Positions 21,289-32,929 of a DNA stretch of 64,000 nt are shown in pieces. Numbering within the stretch: position 1 is the stretch's first letter; each line of letters begins with the position of its first letter. The notes under the pieces were generated by a model. The model ran no database searches. It was not told where the DNA came from and saw only the letters and a program-made list of their open reading frames with translations. This stretch comes from Chrysopilus asiliformis (lineage: Eukaryota > Arthropoda > Insecta > Diptera > Rhagionidae): assembly GCA_964034945.1 (NCBI GenBank), contig OZ035962.1, positions 74,973,597 to 75,037,596 on the forward strand, read 5' to 3'. The translations under genes were made by a program, and so were the position numbers.

Positions 21289-21825
21289 TAAGGTTCCCAT
21301 ATTTTGGATTAAAAAGATCACCCGGAGGGGAGGGGGGAGGTCAGATAGGGTCGACTGAGCAGAATTAAGCGAACACCTTGAGTGATTTCAAATAGATTTA
21401 ATCGCATTTTACTAATCTATATATTTAAAAGGCAAAGCGATTTTGTATGGATTTCTTTCGACAGAGCTCCTGGAGTTTCTATTGAACCGATTTTGATGAT
21501 TTTTTTTTTAAATGAAAGTTATATAGCTGTAGATATGTCCGTTTTACTTTTTTCCCCATTTTTAATAATACTTTATTAGTAATTTGCCTTTCAAAATTAT
21601 AAATATGCCGCTAACTAAGTCTTCAATGTTAAAACGACATTTCGTACTGTTCGATTAGTGCAGTGAGTTAGAAGTTGGACTACCATGCGCCGGGCCCGGG
21701 TTCAATTCTTATCGATAACAAATTCTTTTTTTTTTCTTTTCAAATTTTTTTTTTTGATTTTTTTACTTTTATTAATATATTATTACTTAATTTATCTTTA
21801 AGTTTACATTTTTACTCCTGAATAA

Positions 21826-21880
21826 GTGTTAGACTACAATGCGCCAGATGTGCGGGTTCGATTCCGAGTGGTGACAAAAT
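21826..21880 (+). other. tRNA-like module with perfect pol III B box (unit 1)
   Basis: GGGTTCGATTCC at 21854-21865 matches the B-box consensus GGTTCGANTCC and is preceded by GTTAGACTACAATGCGCCAGA. A related module lies at about 21660-21712 (CCGGGTTCAATTC). No full cloverleaf could be folded by eye, so this looks like a tRNA-derived SINE piece and not a tRNA gene. Confidence 0.5.
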
Positions 21881-23504
21881 GTTTTTTTTACCTTAAATTA
21901 TTTATATTATACTTCTTTAGGCGCGTTGGGCGATTTTTGGATGGGTAAAATCTTATGAGTTCGCGTCACCGACATGCTAATTTAACAGCTTAAGAATGCT
22001 GATTTGCTTTCATTTGATTTTTTTATAAAGAAAAAATCGATTTTTTTTGGAAGACAGTACAGAGCAAAATAAAATTAGCGAGGAAATTTCTGAATAGCAC
22101 ATAACTTTCTTACACAATAAAAAAACGATTTTTTTTTTGGAAAATATCATACAGCAAAATAACAAAAAAAAAACGATTTTTTTTGGAAAATATCATACAG
22201 CAAAATAAAATTAAACAGAAAATTTCTGAACACCAGTTGACTTATATGACAAAAAATCGATTTTTTTGGAAAATATACAGCACAATAAAATTAAACAGAA
22301 AATTTCTGAACAGCACGTGACATTCTTATACAGAAAGAATTAAATATCTCTAGCTATTTGTTTTAAAAGAAAATCATGTGCTGCTCAGGAATTCAAACCT
22401 TAATATGCATATTGACTTTTATTTCTGCTCATTAGCATATATTTTCAAAATTTCAGGTTGAAAAATATATAGGTATAAATACACGACAAAATTACCTTAC
22501 ATATTATTGTTTTCACTTCTGTTGGTCCCCCATGACTGCCTGTTTTTTATTACTTAATTTATCTTTAAAATTTATATTCTTACTACTGAATAAGTGTAAA
22601 CTACATCGCGCCATTCTGAGCGGTGGCAAAATATTTTTTTTTTGTTGAAATTGAGTTTTTTAAACGTAAAATTAAAAATATCTGTTACGCATCGTCTTTT
22701 ATTGGAAAAAGTGAAAACCATCTTCTCTATATATAAAATCGTTTAACCTGACGCTAGCCCAAATCCATGAAGATAGACTTGAAACATTCAGAATATGTCC
22801 CAACCATCGCGTAGGCGCTCACTAAGGCGAGATTTTCCGAAATTTTACCCCTAAGGGGGTGAACGGGGGGTAAAGGGGGTTTGAGTGTTTTTAAACCGTG
22901 ATTTTCGCCATGAATCCTGCTCAATAGGAGGCTGAAAAGTACCACTCGGGGATTTTTGGGGTCGCTGATCACGAATCCGGTGTTAGATTTTCAAAATTCA
23001 AAACGGAAGGTCCTGTAAGGATAATGCAAATATCCGTTTTCCCATTTTTTCCGGGAAAAATGTCATTAGGGGGTTATCGGAGTCGCTGATCACGAATCTA
23101 TATATTTAAAAGGCAAAGCGATTTTGTTTGGATTTCTTTCGACAGAGCTCCTGGAGTTCCTATTGAACCGATTTTGATGATTTTTTTTTTAAATGAAAGC
23201 TCTATAGCTGTAGATATGTCCGTTTTACTTTTTTCCCCATTTTTAATAATACTTTATTAGTTATTTCCCTTTCAAAATTATGAATATGCCACTAACTAAG
23301 TCTTCAATGTTAAAACGACATTCCGTACTGTCTGATTAGTGCAGTGAGTTAGAAGTTGGACTGCCATGCGCCAAGCACCGGGTTCAATTCCTATCGGTGC
23401 AAAATTCTTTTTTTTTTCTTTTCAATTCTTTTTTTATCTATTTACATTTTTAATATATTATTACTTAATTTATCTTTAAGTTTACATTTTTACTCCTAAA
23501 TAAG

Positions 23505-23560
23505 TGTTAGACTACAATGCGCCAGATGTGCGGGTTCGATTCCGAGTGGTGGCAAAATGT
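23505..23560 (+). other. tRNA-like module with B box (unit 2)
   Basis: GGGTTCGATTCC at 23532-23543, same context as the unit 1 module. Further variants occur upstream (about 23340-23395) and downstream (about 24710-24765, GGGTTCAATTC). Confidence 0.5.
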
Positions 23561-23692
23561 TTTTTTTTTTAATTTTTTTTTGACCTTAAATTACTATTTT
23601 ATTTATATTATACTTCGTTAGGCGCGTTGTGCGATTTTTGGATGGGTAAAACCTTGAGTTCGCGTCACCGACATGCTAATTTAACAGCTTAA

Positions 23693-24186
23693 CCCATTTT
23701 TCGCCGCTCTTAGACGCGTGGGAATTTTTCCATCAAAATTCGTGTGGAAGCTACTTTTGGGTCGAATATGACTTTCAAAAAGTTTCAGAATTTTCCGACC
23801 CACAGTTTTCCGGAAAATTGTGGTAAAAATTCTTAACCACGACAAATAGCCAATACTCTGATATGCTCAATATGTGGTATTTTTTCCAGAAAAACGTGAA
23901 AATTTTTATTGATTTTGGAATAAAAATGATCTAAGGGCTCAACCCCTTACCGCTTTGCGGTACATTCTTCGAAAAAATAAGCAAAAATGTGAAAAAAGGT
24001 TTTGTAGTACGAATTCTTACCAATGGCGAGAAACGAGTATTTTTACGTTTCTGGGAGGGTTTTTGTCTGTTTTGTGGCCAAAAGTGGGAAAATCCAATTA
24101 CCCAATCAACGAAAAAGTAATTTGATGAGCTTTGATGAACATTCAAAGTTGTGGTAAGAATTCTTACCGGGTGGTGAATAAATGGG
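23693..24186. mobile_element. TTAA-inserting (piggyBac-type) MITE, 494 bp
   Basis: Flanked by TTAA at 23689-23692 and 24187-24190; ends CCCATTTTTCGCC and, reversed, CCCATTTATTCACC. The tandem partner has the unoccupied site CAGCTTAAGAATGCTG at about 21985-22000, so precise insertion at TTAA is visible. It carries GGTAAGAATTC near both ends. Confidence 0.88.
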
Positions 24187-25259
24187 TTAAGAATGCTGAT
24201 TTGCTTTCATTTGATTTTTTTATACAGAAAAAATCGATTTTTTTTGAAGACTGTATAGAGCAAAATAAAATTAGAGAGGAAATTTCAGAATAGCACATGA
24301 CTTTCTTACACAAAAAAAAACGATTTTTTTTTGGAAAATATCATACAGCAAAATAAAATGAGACAGAAATTTTTTTTTGGGAAAATATATACAGCAAAAT
24401 AAAATTACACAGAAAATTTCTGAACAGCACGTGGCATTCTTATACAGAAAGAATTAAATATCTGTAGCTATTTGTTGTATAAGAAAATCATGTGCTGCTC
24501 AGGAATTCAAACCTTAATATGCATATTGACTTTTATTTCTGCTCATTAGCATATATTTTCAAAATTTCAGGTTAAAAAATATATAGGCATAAATACACGA
24601 CAAAATTACCTTACATATATTATTGTTTTCACTTCTGTTGGCAGTCCCCAATGACTGCCTGTTTTTTTATTACTTAATTTATCTTTAAAATTTATATTCT
24701 TACTACTGAATAAGTGTAAACTACATCGCGCCAGGTACGGGTTCAATTCTAAGCGGTGGCAAAATATTTTTTTTTTGTTGAAATTGAGTCTTTATTGGAA
24801 AAAGTGAAAACCATCTGCTCTATATATAAAATCGTTTAACCTGACGCCCAGCCCAAACCCCTCAAGATAGAGACTTGAAACTTTCAGAATATGTCCCAAC
24901 CATCGAGATTTTTCGAAATTTTACCCCTAAGGGGGTGAACGGGGGGTAAAGGGGGTTTGAGTGTTTTTAAACCGTGATTTTCGCCATGAATCCTGCTCAA
25001 TAGGAGGCTGAAAAGTACCACTCGGGGATTTTTGGGGTCGCTGATCACGAATCCGGTGTTAGATTTTCAAAATTCATAACGGAAGGTCCTGTAAGGATAA
25101 TGCAAATATCCGTTTTCCCATTTTTCCGGGAAAAAATGTCATTAGGGGGTTTTCGGGGTCGCTGATCACGAATCTATATATTTAAAAGGCAAAGCGATTT
25201 TGTTTGGATTTCTTTCCGCAGTGCTCCAGCGGCTCCGATTTTGATGATCCTTATTTTAA

Positions 25260-26131
25260 AACATAACAAAAGCTATAATTGCCAATCTAACAATTATTGA
25301 AAACCCGTATGGTGATATTCGTATCAAAATTCGAACAGTTGTACCAAAATTCCACTTTGAAGTCAAACTTTCCAATAAGATTTTTTAAAATTTATTCCAA
25401 TCGGATTTTGATGTATGGGAGTTTTATGTAGAATCATATCCTAAGTAACTTTTGTTCTTGCACTTTTTTGATAAGATACACAGTTTTTGAGATATTCACA
25501 ATAAACATTTTCGTTTGTATATCGTCATCAACTCAAGCTCTGATTGGTCAATTATAAAATCTCTGCGATGAAAAATCCCAAGTCAAGACACGGTTTTAGC
25601 TTGCCCGTGAGGAGGCTGAAAAAACTAATTGGGTATTAGAGTGTTTAGAATGATAAAAAAAATTGAATTTAGCATGTCCGTCCGTCCGTCCGTCCGTCCG
25701 TCTGTCCGTCCGTCCGTCTGTCCGTCCGTCTGTCCGTCCGTCACTCTGTGGCGCGGATTGCGGGCGTACGGATTGAGCTACAGACTTGAATTTTTAAGCA
25801 GATGCGTTTTTCGTAAAATGCGAGGCTAAGTTCGTTCATGGGCAAAAATGAACCATTAGGGGGTACCCCCCATACGAACGAAAACGTTTTTTGCGAATAT
25901 CTCAAAAACATCTTATCTAAAAAGTCCAAGAACAAAAGTTATTTAGGATATGATTATACATAAAACTCCCATACATGAAAATCCGATTGGAATAAATTTT
26001 AAAAAATCTTATTAGAAAGTTTGACTTCAAACTGGAATTTTGATACAACTGTTCGAATTTTGATAGGAATATCTCAATAGGAATATCACAATAGGAATAT
26101 CACAAGGAATATTATAGGTTTTGTTATGCTT
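25260..26131. mobile_element. Foldback-type element, copy B
   Basis: Begins AACATAACAAAAGCTATAAT and ends in a diverged reverse complement (ATTATAGGTTTTGTTATG). The left arm is shortened, with foreign sequence at about 25520-25630, and the right arm keeps a (GTCC)n block at 25677-25740. It sits in the third unit of the tandem array. Confidence 0.65.
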
Positions 26132-27224
26132 AAAATTTATGTTTGTACATCTGTCTGTATGTCGGTCGGTTCGGTATTTCTGTCTGTTTGACTGAATGTT
26201 TGTTCCGGCATCACGCAAAAACGGCGCGGCCGATTTTGATCAAACTTTGCACACAGGTACAGTTATTGACAAGAATAAAGGATATGATTCTTTTTGATGT
26301 CAATCCCCGTTTCTTCTGATATCTCTTACTCAAGGGTGTCGGATCCAGTTTAATAGCAACCCCTTTCCCTCTCTTGAAACCTCTTTATGCGCTTAAGGGT
26401 TTCGGATCCGGTTTTCACCATGAGAGAGGTCAGCCCGCAGGAAAAGTTTTTGCTCACTAATATCTACCCCTCTTTTTTATGTATAGTATCTTTTTTCGGA
26501 CAAAAAACAGTATATTTCACCTAAAAATTTAAAAAAGCAGTAAATCGATTTGAAAAAACAGTATTTTTCGCAGTATAAATTTTATTCAATGAAAATTTGT
26601 GTCTTTGCTCTTAATTTCGGCATTTTTATTCTTTTAAATTAACAATGGAAAGCAAAATCAAACTAACGCGTTCTGAAGAAGGATGAATAATGACAAGACA
26701 GTAATCGATGGGGAAAGGAAGAAGCGAATCTATATGACATGTTGCCATAAATACTTCGCTGTTCGTCGTTTGAATGTATTTACACTTGCCATGTGTTGCC
26801 ACTGTTTTGTGTTGCCACTGACGTTTTGCATTGCTATTAATAAATTTGAATTTCGAAACGTTAAAGAATTAAAGTTTTCTGAGTATTTAAATACAGTATT
26901 TTGGGGAAAAAAGCAATTATGCAGTATTGGAGTCTGAAAAACAATATAATACTGCGAAAAACAGTATAGACACCATCGTTATGTATGGCCCTCACCTGCT
27001 ATCTTCTGCAATTCTAAAGGGATTTGGTGCTTCAATGTATGACATGAATTAAAAAGAATAACATTTCCCACAATATTGTCTTTCCCCGTGTGGATAACCA
27101 CCTTTTACCTTTATTGAATATATTGTAAGTAAACAGTACGATTTTGTAATACACCGTTGGGTCACAAAGAAAAATAACTCTAAAAAAATTTCCCTTTTTT
27201 GGGTTAACTATATGCATTTGACTC
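26132..27224 (+). other. Repeat-derived stretch, no gene
   Basis: 26140-26280 has the ACGCAAAAACGGCGCGGCCG motif followed by GATTTTGATCAAACTTTGCA, common in non-autonomous insect TEs. The rest is AT-rich; ACAGTATA motifs near 26510 and 26960 hint at another decayed inverted-repeat element. The frames at 26683-26937 and 27032-27313 have no recognisable domains. Confidence 0.4.
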
Positions 27225-27442
27225 GAGGCCGAAGGCCGAGTAAAGAGGAAGGCGAGAGCTGAAATATATTTAAATAATTTTACGTAACATCTCCATACAT
27301 CAAATTCCAACAATTCAAGCGCGAGGGGCGAGGCCGAAGGCCGAGTAGTTGTGGAGGCCGTAGGCCGACGGGGGCAGGGAGGCCGAAGGCCGACCTGCGG
27401 AAGGGGGATGAACCGCGAAGCGGTTCGGGGCGCAGCCCCTAG
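27225..27442 (+). mobile_element. Helitron-like 3' end with GGCCGAAGGCCGA palindromes
   Basis: Ends GGGGCGCAGCCCCTAG followed by T: a perfect GGGGC/GCCCC hairpin immediately before CTAG, the Helitron terminus. An ACCGCGAAGCGGT hairpin precedes it. Upstream are repeated GAGGCCGAAGGCCGA palindromes. The same terminus occurs at 30806-30841. The 5' limit is uncertain. Confidence 0.6.
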
Positions 27443-27670
27443 TTTTTATTAAACAAAAAATCAAACAAAAATAAAAACTAATTTTTATTAAACAAAAAAT
27501 CAAACAAAAAAAATAGAAACAAACAAAAATAAATTATGTTGACTCTTAAGCTTTATGAATACAGTAGAGAAAATAGTCGAGAGTTTCAGAAAAAAAAACT
27601 CTCGAGACGTGGAAGAGCTCTACACAACTTCTATGCGAGATAATGTAGGCGAAAGTTTTCAACCGTGTAA

Positions 27671-28128
27671 CCCTTGGAGCACAATGAACGCAACCAAGCC
27701 GCAACCATCACGCATCCAAATATGTCACTTACAAGTTTATTTCACAGAAATGCGTTTGAGTGAGCACAGTGAACGCATTGAACGGAACCATCGACGCAAG
27801 AGTTGCCAAACTTTGAACTTTAACGCAACAAGTCTGCATTGACAGTTCTTAAAGTGAAGTTGGGGAAATGTCGTTCGAGAAAGAATTGATAGCTTTATTG
27901 CAATAACATACAAATAACAAAAATAAAGACCAACAAAGCAAATTATCACTTCAAAATTATCAATTTTTTATATATTTTTCTATTTTAGTTCACTTTTAAT
28001 TTTTCTGTGTTTGTCTCACAACGCAACAGACGACGCTTCTATTGTGCTCAACCGCTCCTGAACTGCGTTGCGTGACAGTTCGAAGCGTTCTTAGTTGCGG
28101 CTTGGTTGCGTTCATTGTGCTCCAAGGG
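27671..28128. mobile_element. PIF/Harbinger-type MITE, 458 bp
   Basis: Perfect ends CCCTTGGAGCACAATGAACG continuing to about 32 bases, flanked by TAA (27668-27670, 28129-28131). A related copy at 37757-38186 shares the interior segment TTGACAGTTCWTAAAGTGA. The frame at 27555-27842 merely crosses the end. Confidence 0.82.
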
Positions 28129-30394
28129 TAACCGCTGGCTCGAAAATTTCTCTACATTTTATTCAATACGTTGAAAAAGTTGGTAGAACTCTCGCCTAAC
28201 CACAGGGTAGAAAAATAACACTTCCGCTGAATCCATTCGGTACAGTTTGTCCATTCATTGTAATGTTGTGGCATTTGTTTGTTATTTAGTGATCGATTGT
28301 GATTTCGATTCAGTTTTTTGTTACAAGGGTAGAAAAATCAATAAGAAACGCCCTAAATTTGAATCACTAGTAGATTTTAAGATGGACACTGCAGGGGAAA
28401 ATAGCTGCAGCGGTGACTGTAAATGAACAAAGTATAAAATTGGGTAATTGATTGAATTTATGAAACATCGCAAGTGATTTATTCAGTCACCATCAAATAT
28501 TTATTTGATTTTTGTTTAGGAAATTGTATGGTGACAAAAATTTATCTGAAATTGCTGAATTGGTTTTTACTATCGAGTCACTTTGCATGAGAGAAATTCT
28601 CATTGAAAATTTACTCTCGAGTCATTTTGCACGAGAGAAATGCACATAGAATTCTAGTCTCATGTAAACGTCTTTGGTAGAGATTTTTGCTGAAATCACA
28701 CATCTGGGAAAACTCATTGGTACAACATGCGAAGATATAACTTTAAAATGCACGTCTGGAGAAAAATTCGCCATTACAACACGTGTATGATTTCTGACAG
28801 AAATGAATGATCGAAAATATTTCTGTTCACCATCAAATATCCGTAATACAAACAGAATCACTAAAATTCGCTCGTGCCCTTGAATTAGGTTTGAGAGAAA
28901 AAAAAACTTTTACGTTACCACCATGTAAAGCGCAGCAATCAATCAAAGAAAATAGATATATAACCCATATTATGATGACGATAAAGTGATTTTTTGGAAA
29001 CAAATTTTGTATGCATTGCCGCCAACCAAAGCCTCGTTCCGTCAATATCTTTATAAGACAAACATTCCAACGACCCAAATAAAACAGATATCCTAAACCC
29101 TGTTACGATAGATATCCTTAAAGGAAAACAAAGAAAATTTCACAAGCGAAATACTTTTTCAATGTCTTATCTTAACGTTCCCACGTGCAGGAAATAAGTT
29201 TAGCACGTCCGACATGTAACGTTACTCTCATTGACGTTCGCATTACGGCATTGGTAGCTCGAATTCAAGATCATCGACTGAGATTACCCTCATTTGCATT
29301 GACGGTAGTACCCACTCGCTGTAAAAAAAAGACCAAAAAGCGTGAAGGACGAAGAAAAGCGATCCCGATATCTAAACGACCGGGATGAAAGACGTAACAG
29401 AAGCCAGAATCTGTGAAAACAGGATTTTCCCTCAAACACAATGTGAGCAGATTGACAAATTTTCGACATTGAGGACAACAACCTTTAAATATTAGGGGGA
29501 AGCTTTCACAACAAAATAAGATAGGCACATTCCATCCGTACTCCACTAACCGTGACTGTGATTCTAAACCCTCCCTGCATCAATCAAAATGAACGTATGG
29601 CGTATGAACAACATTTCGATAATATAAGAATAGCTACCATTGCCAAGTGACAGTCGTCAAATACGCTTTATGAGTACTTCAAACTGAATTTTGATAGAAA
29701 ATTTTCCATTTGTATGAGGGAGGGCAGAATGGGTAATTCGATTGAATTTTGATGTATGGAAGGGTTGTGGGAAATCATATCCCTAATTCTTTAAGTTTGT
29801 ATGAATAACAGTGAGCATATACGCTTGCTGCCGAAGCACATAATTTGCTCACTTTGGTTCACAAAAATTGGAGAATTCGCACCAAAAAGGTGGAGCACAT
29901 GCTGATTTTTATGCTTTTGGCTATCTCCAATATGATTCTCATATAGAGCATCAAAAGGAAACACTTGCCTACCTGCAAACACCCTTCCAATTTTCCACCA
30001 CTTGATAAAAGTCTACGTGTCGAAAGTTGAAAATTACTCAAATATTGAATGTCGTCGCCACCCAAAATTTTCTTCGATATAACCCCATATCTCTATTAAG
30101 CAATCGTGAAAAATCAATTCCACAAAATATTTTCACACCTGTTTCGGTTTACCGGTAGGCTCCTCGCCACGTTATATTAGACAATTTGATTTTTGCAAAA
30201 TAATAGGCGTGGCGTGGCGACCGAACCAAGGAATCTTTCAATAAAAAAAAATATCAGTTGTGGTCAACATAAAACTTTCCTCTGCAATATTTAGTTTTGG
30301 AAAATAGAAAAAATATATTTTTTCAAATATCTCGAGAACCGTTAAAGATACGTAGAAACCGTTAAAAGAAAAAAATGTAGAAAAGGTTTGTAAT
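28129..30394 (+). other. Intergenic stretch, at most a decayed Tc1-like remnant
   Basis: At about 28519-28570 the plus strand reads RKLYGDKNLSEIAELV, resembling the N-terminal helix-turn-helix of Tc1-type transposases, but nothing else of the protein is readable. Other small frames (28622-29546, 29791-30065) show no domains. Confidence 0.3.
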
Positions 30395-30431
30395 TGTAAT
30401 TAACAAAGCGTTAATAAAAGCCGAGAAATCA

Positions 30432-30841
30432 TACTAATATATAAAAATGAGTTGGTGTCTGTCTGTCTGTCTGTTCCTCTATCAGGGAAAAACGGCTGAA
30501 CCGATTGACTTGAAATTTGGCATGAGTGTCTGTGGCAGTTATGGTTCCAACATAGGCATACGGAAAAGTAGCGCGAGGGGTGAGGGGAGTAAGGGGAGGG
30601 GATAAAGTGATTTCGAAACTTAGTTTTTGCTCTATGTTACTCTTTCGTGGGGAAACTACTGAACCGATTGGCCTGAAATTTGGCATAGATGTTCGTCGGG
30701 GGTCCAGCCCCAACATAGACCCAGTAAAAAGTAGCCCGAGAGGTGGGGGGTGTAAGGGGAGGGGGTAAAGTCATCTCGAAACTTAGTTTTCCTTCTATGT
30801 GGGGGGATGAACCGCGAAGCGGTTCGGGGCGCAGCCCCTAG
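30432..30841 (+). mobile_element. Non-autonomous Helitron, about 410 bp
   Basis: Begins ACTAATATATAAAAATGAGT and ends with the GGGGCGCAGCCCC hairpin and CTAG (30838-30841) before T. The body has repeated GAACCGATTG.CTTGAAATTTGG and AGGGGAGGGG blocks. The 5' end lacks the usual TC, so the exact start is uncertain. It sits inside a pair of inverted arms at 30395-30430 and 31311-31340. Confidence 0.7.
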
Positions 30842-31340
30842 TTTCCTATAAATATGATTTTCAAAAGACTGATTTTTGTCAAATTTTCTGAAAACTGTTA
30901 AACAAAAAAACCCGAAAAAAAAATATAGAAAATTTTATATCCTTTTTATCCTTTATTTTGTTATAATCATTTTTTCCAAAAAGTGCATAAGTTTCGAAAA
31001 ATTTTCAAAAAACTATATTTTTTCAAAAAATTTGTATGGGAAGTACTTGTTATAGCTACCAACACTTGATGGAAAACTACGATTTTTGTAAAAACTTATT
31101 TACAAAAAATTTCAAGTCGCTATCTCACGCGTTCTCTAGTTATTTTTAGATACGTAAAACGGACAGACCGACAGGCAGATGCACGGACATCCTCGTAATT
31201 TCCCCTGAAACGGATTTCAAACTGATTAGAAATTTTCTATCTGCATCCACTCTCAAGTCGGTCGCCATCATGAACACAATACTTTCCCTCTATAGAAGAG
31301 GAAAGTAAAAATTTCTCGGCTTTTATTAACGCTTTGTTAG
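30842..31340 (-). repeat. Dispersed repeat with GAGGGAAAGTATTG motif, copy 1
   Basis: Its right end carries ACTTTCCCTCTATAGAAGAG and GGCGACCGACTTGAG (reversed), shared with 49030-49120 on the other strand. Both copies contain TTTCAAATATCTCGAGAACC-like text and one ACGGACAGACCGACAGG stretch. The inverted arms ACAAAGCGTTAATAAAAGCC at 30402 and 31318 enclose the Helitron. No protein was recognised. Confidence 0.5.
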
Positions 31341-32778
31341 TTACAAACTTTTGGTTCGGCTTGAGTAACCTAAGCGTTTTTCAGTTTCGCTATTCTTTGG
31401 GGGAAGAAAATCTACCAAAGAATGGCACATTTAGAGACTAGACGGTCGAAATTTGCTGGCGAATAAGCTGTAAGATGGCTAAAAAATCATTTATTAGCAG
31501 GTGTTGAGTAGAGGGAAAATCGTCACCCACTCAGAAAATTTAGAACAAGGCTAGCGGGGATTCTTCGGATGACGGTTGCTTTTGTTTCAAAAGTGCGAAG
31601 TTAATAAACAATCGACTTTTCCTTCAGCCCCATTCCAATGGTCTTCCTTGAAATAATGTTTACTTAAGTGAAAAGTTAAACAAACTTTTACCATCTTATT
31701 GACGTTCGTTGCTGTACTCCATTTGTACAACTACAGATAAAGTATTACGGACAAAAAAAATTGTAAATTTTAATTCAAGCAAACACTCTTCGATGTGATC
31801 TTTTTTATTAAAAGCTTCTTTTCATAGCAACGAAAGATGATTTCAAGTGAGTAGAAATGTTACATGGAAAGTGTTTTGTTGCCATGTTATAACAAATTTA
31901 TTGTTTAACCCTCTCAATGGCTGGGCGAACGCAGCAAACGGGTTCGCCCTTCACAAAATCTAAAGTTTCACTGACTCAGACTTCAAAAGACAAAGGCATA
32001 GTGGGTCAGTGTTTAGAAAAGTGTCCATTCAATGATGAAAATTAAACAAAGCGTTTAAAAAACCGTTACAGAAGCCGCTAAATGAATTTAAAGGTCTGTC
32101 CCATATATAGGGCAAATCCATTGAGAGGGTTAAGTTCTCATTTTGCCAAGTCATACTCAATTACTGTTTTATGTTCACATCCAAAGGAATTTCTTATATC
32201 CTTTTGGAATTAAAAATACATCAATTTTTTATCAACTCTTTAATTTTCGAAATATATATATATTTTAAAAACGTTACAGCAATGTTACAGATCTTTATTG
32301 AAAGCTTTTATTAAGCTTGCAATTTTGTTTGTTTGTCAATGTCAAATCTTGTAATCAAATTTTGACCCACTTACACCCATTCGATTGACTTGGAATTTTG
32401 CACACGTAACTTCTGCGATATTACAATACTTTCATCACTTTGTCCTTGTAAGAATATCGGAAGTTCCGATTATCCTTTTCGTCAAACTTTCCGGAAAAAA
32501 TCTCATCTGTGGTTTTTGGGGTCGCTAAATCAGATTCTGAAGTCAAAAAGGTCGTAATACTTTATGGTCTTCGAATATATATCAAAGGCAAAGATATATA
32601 TTCGAAGACTATAAAGTATAAAATAAAAAAAAATATTTAGAAACATGTTTTCTAAAAATTCTTGTACTTTATAAAGCATTTTGAAAGTGTGTAACATTAG
32701 AAAACTTGTTTTTCAAATTGTTTTTTTTAGATATTGTATTATTATTGAAGACACTGAGTTTGAAGATGACCGTGATCT
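31341..32778 (+). other. Intergenic stretch, nothing coding recognised
   Basis: Contains a near-perfect short palindrome at about 32563-32612 (CTTCGAATATATATC and its reverse complement around CAAAGGCAAAG). No gene seen. Confidence 0.35.
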
Positions 32779-32929
32779 GGAGTGATATTCCGTAACTTGT
32801 TTCAAGCGTTTGTTTCGAGTTAGACGAACAAGAAGTATTCGCTGTCTCTGAGAGAAACCGAGATAGCAAATACCACTTTCTCTTCTAACTCGAAACAAAC
32901 GCTTGAATCAAGTTACGGAATACCACACC
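32779..32929. mobile_element. Foldback MITE, about 150 bp with arms of about 50 bp
   Basis: The arms share TATTCCGTAACTTG, TCAAGCGTTTGTTTCGAGTT and AGA, with few mismatches. The small minus-strand frames here are by-products. Confidence 0.75.

Larger units (their letters stand above)
21414..25258 (+). repeat. Large tandem array: two units of about 1.6-1.7 kb and the start of a third
   Basis: Units begin AATCTATATATTTAAAAGGC at 21414, 23095 and 25171. Unit 1 is 1681 bases; unit 2 is 2076, of which 498 belong to a TTAA insertion. Each unit holds pol III-like B boxes, AAAATCGATTTTTTT runs with a GAACAGCACGTGAC-type motif, a GGGGGTGAACGGGGGG block and a final GTCGCTGATCACG. The third unit is cut after about 90 bases by foldback copy B. 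The unit start resembles non-autonomous Helitrons, but no hairpin plus CTAG end was found. Confidence 0.7.

Noticed and set aside
21826..21880. Possible tRNA gene from the perfect B box
   Set aside because: No acceptor stem or anticodon arm could be paired and the module repeats within the array; kept only as a tRNA-like module.
27315..27503. GC-rich Pro/Ala/Ser frame that looked like a bacterial-type or foreign gene
   Set aside because: It is produced by GGCCGAAGGCCGA palindromes and the Helitron-like hairpin end; no start context or domain.
28519..28570. RKLYGDKNLSEIAELV as a Tc1 transposase N-terminus
   Set aside because: Too short; no catalytic part or terminal repeats could be matched, so noted only in the stretch description.
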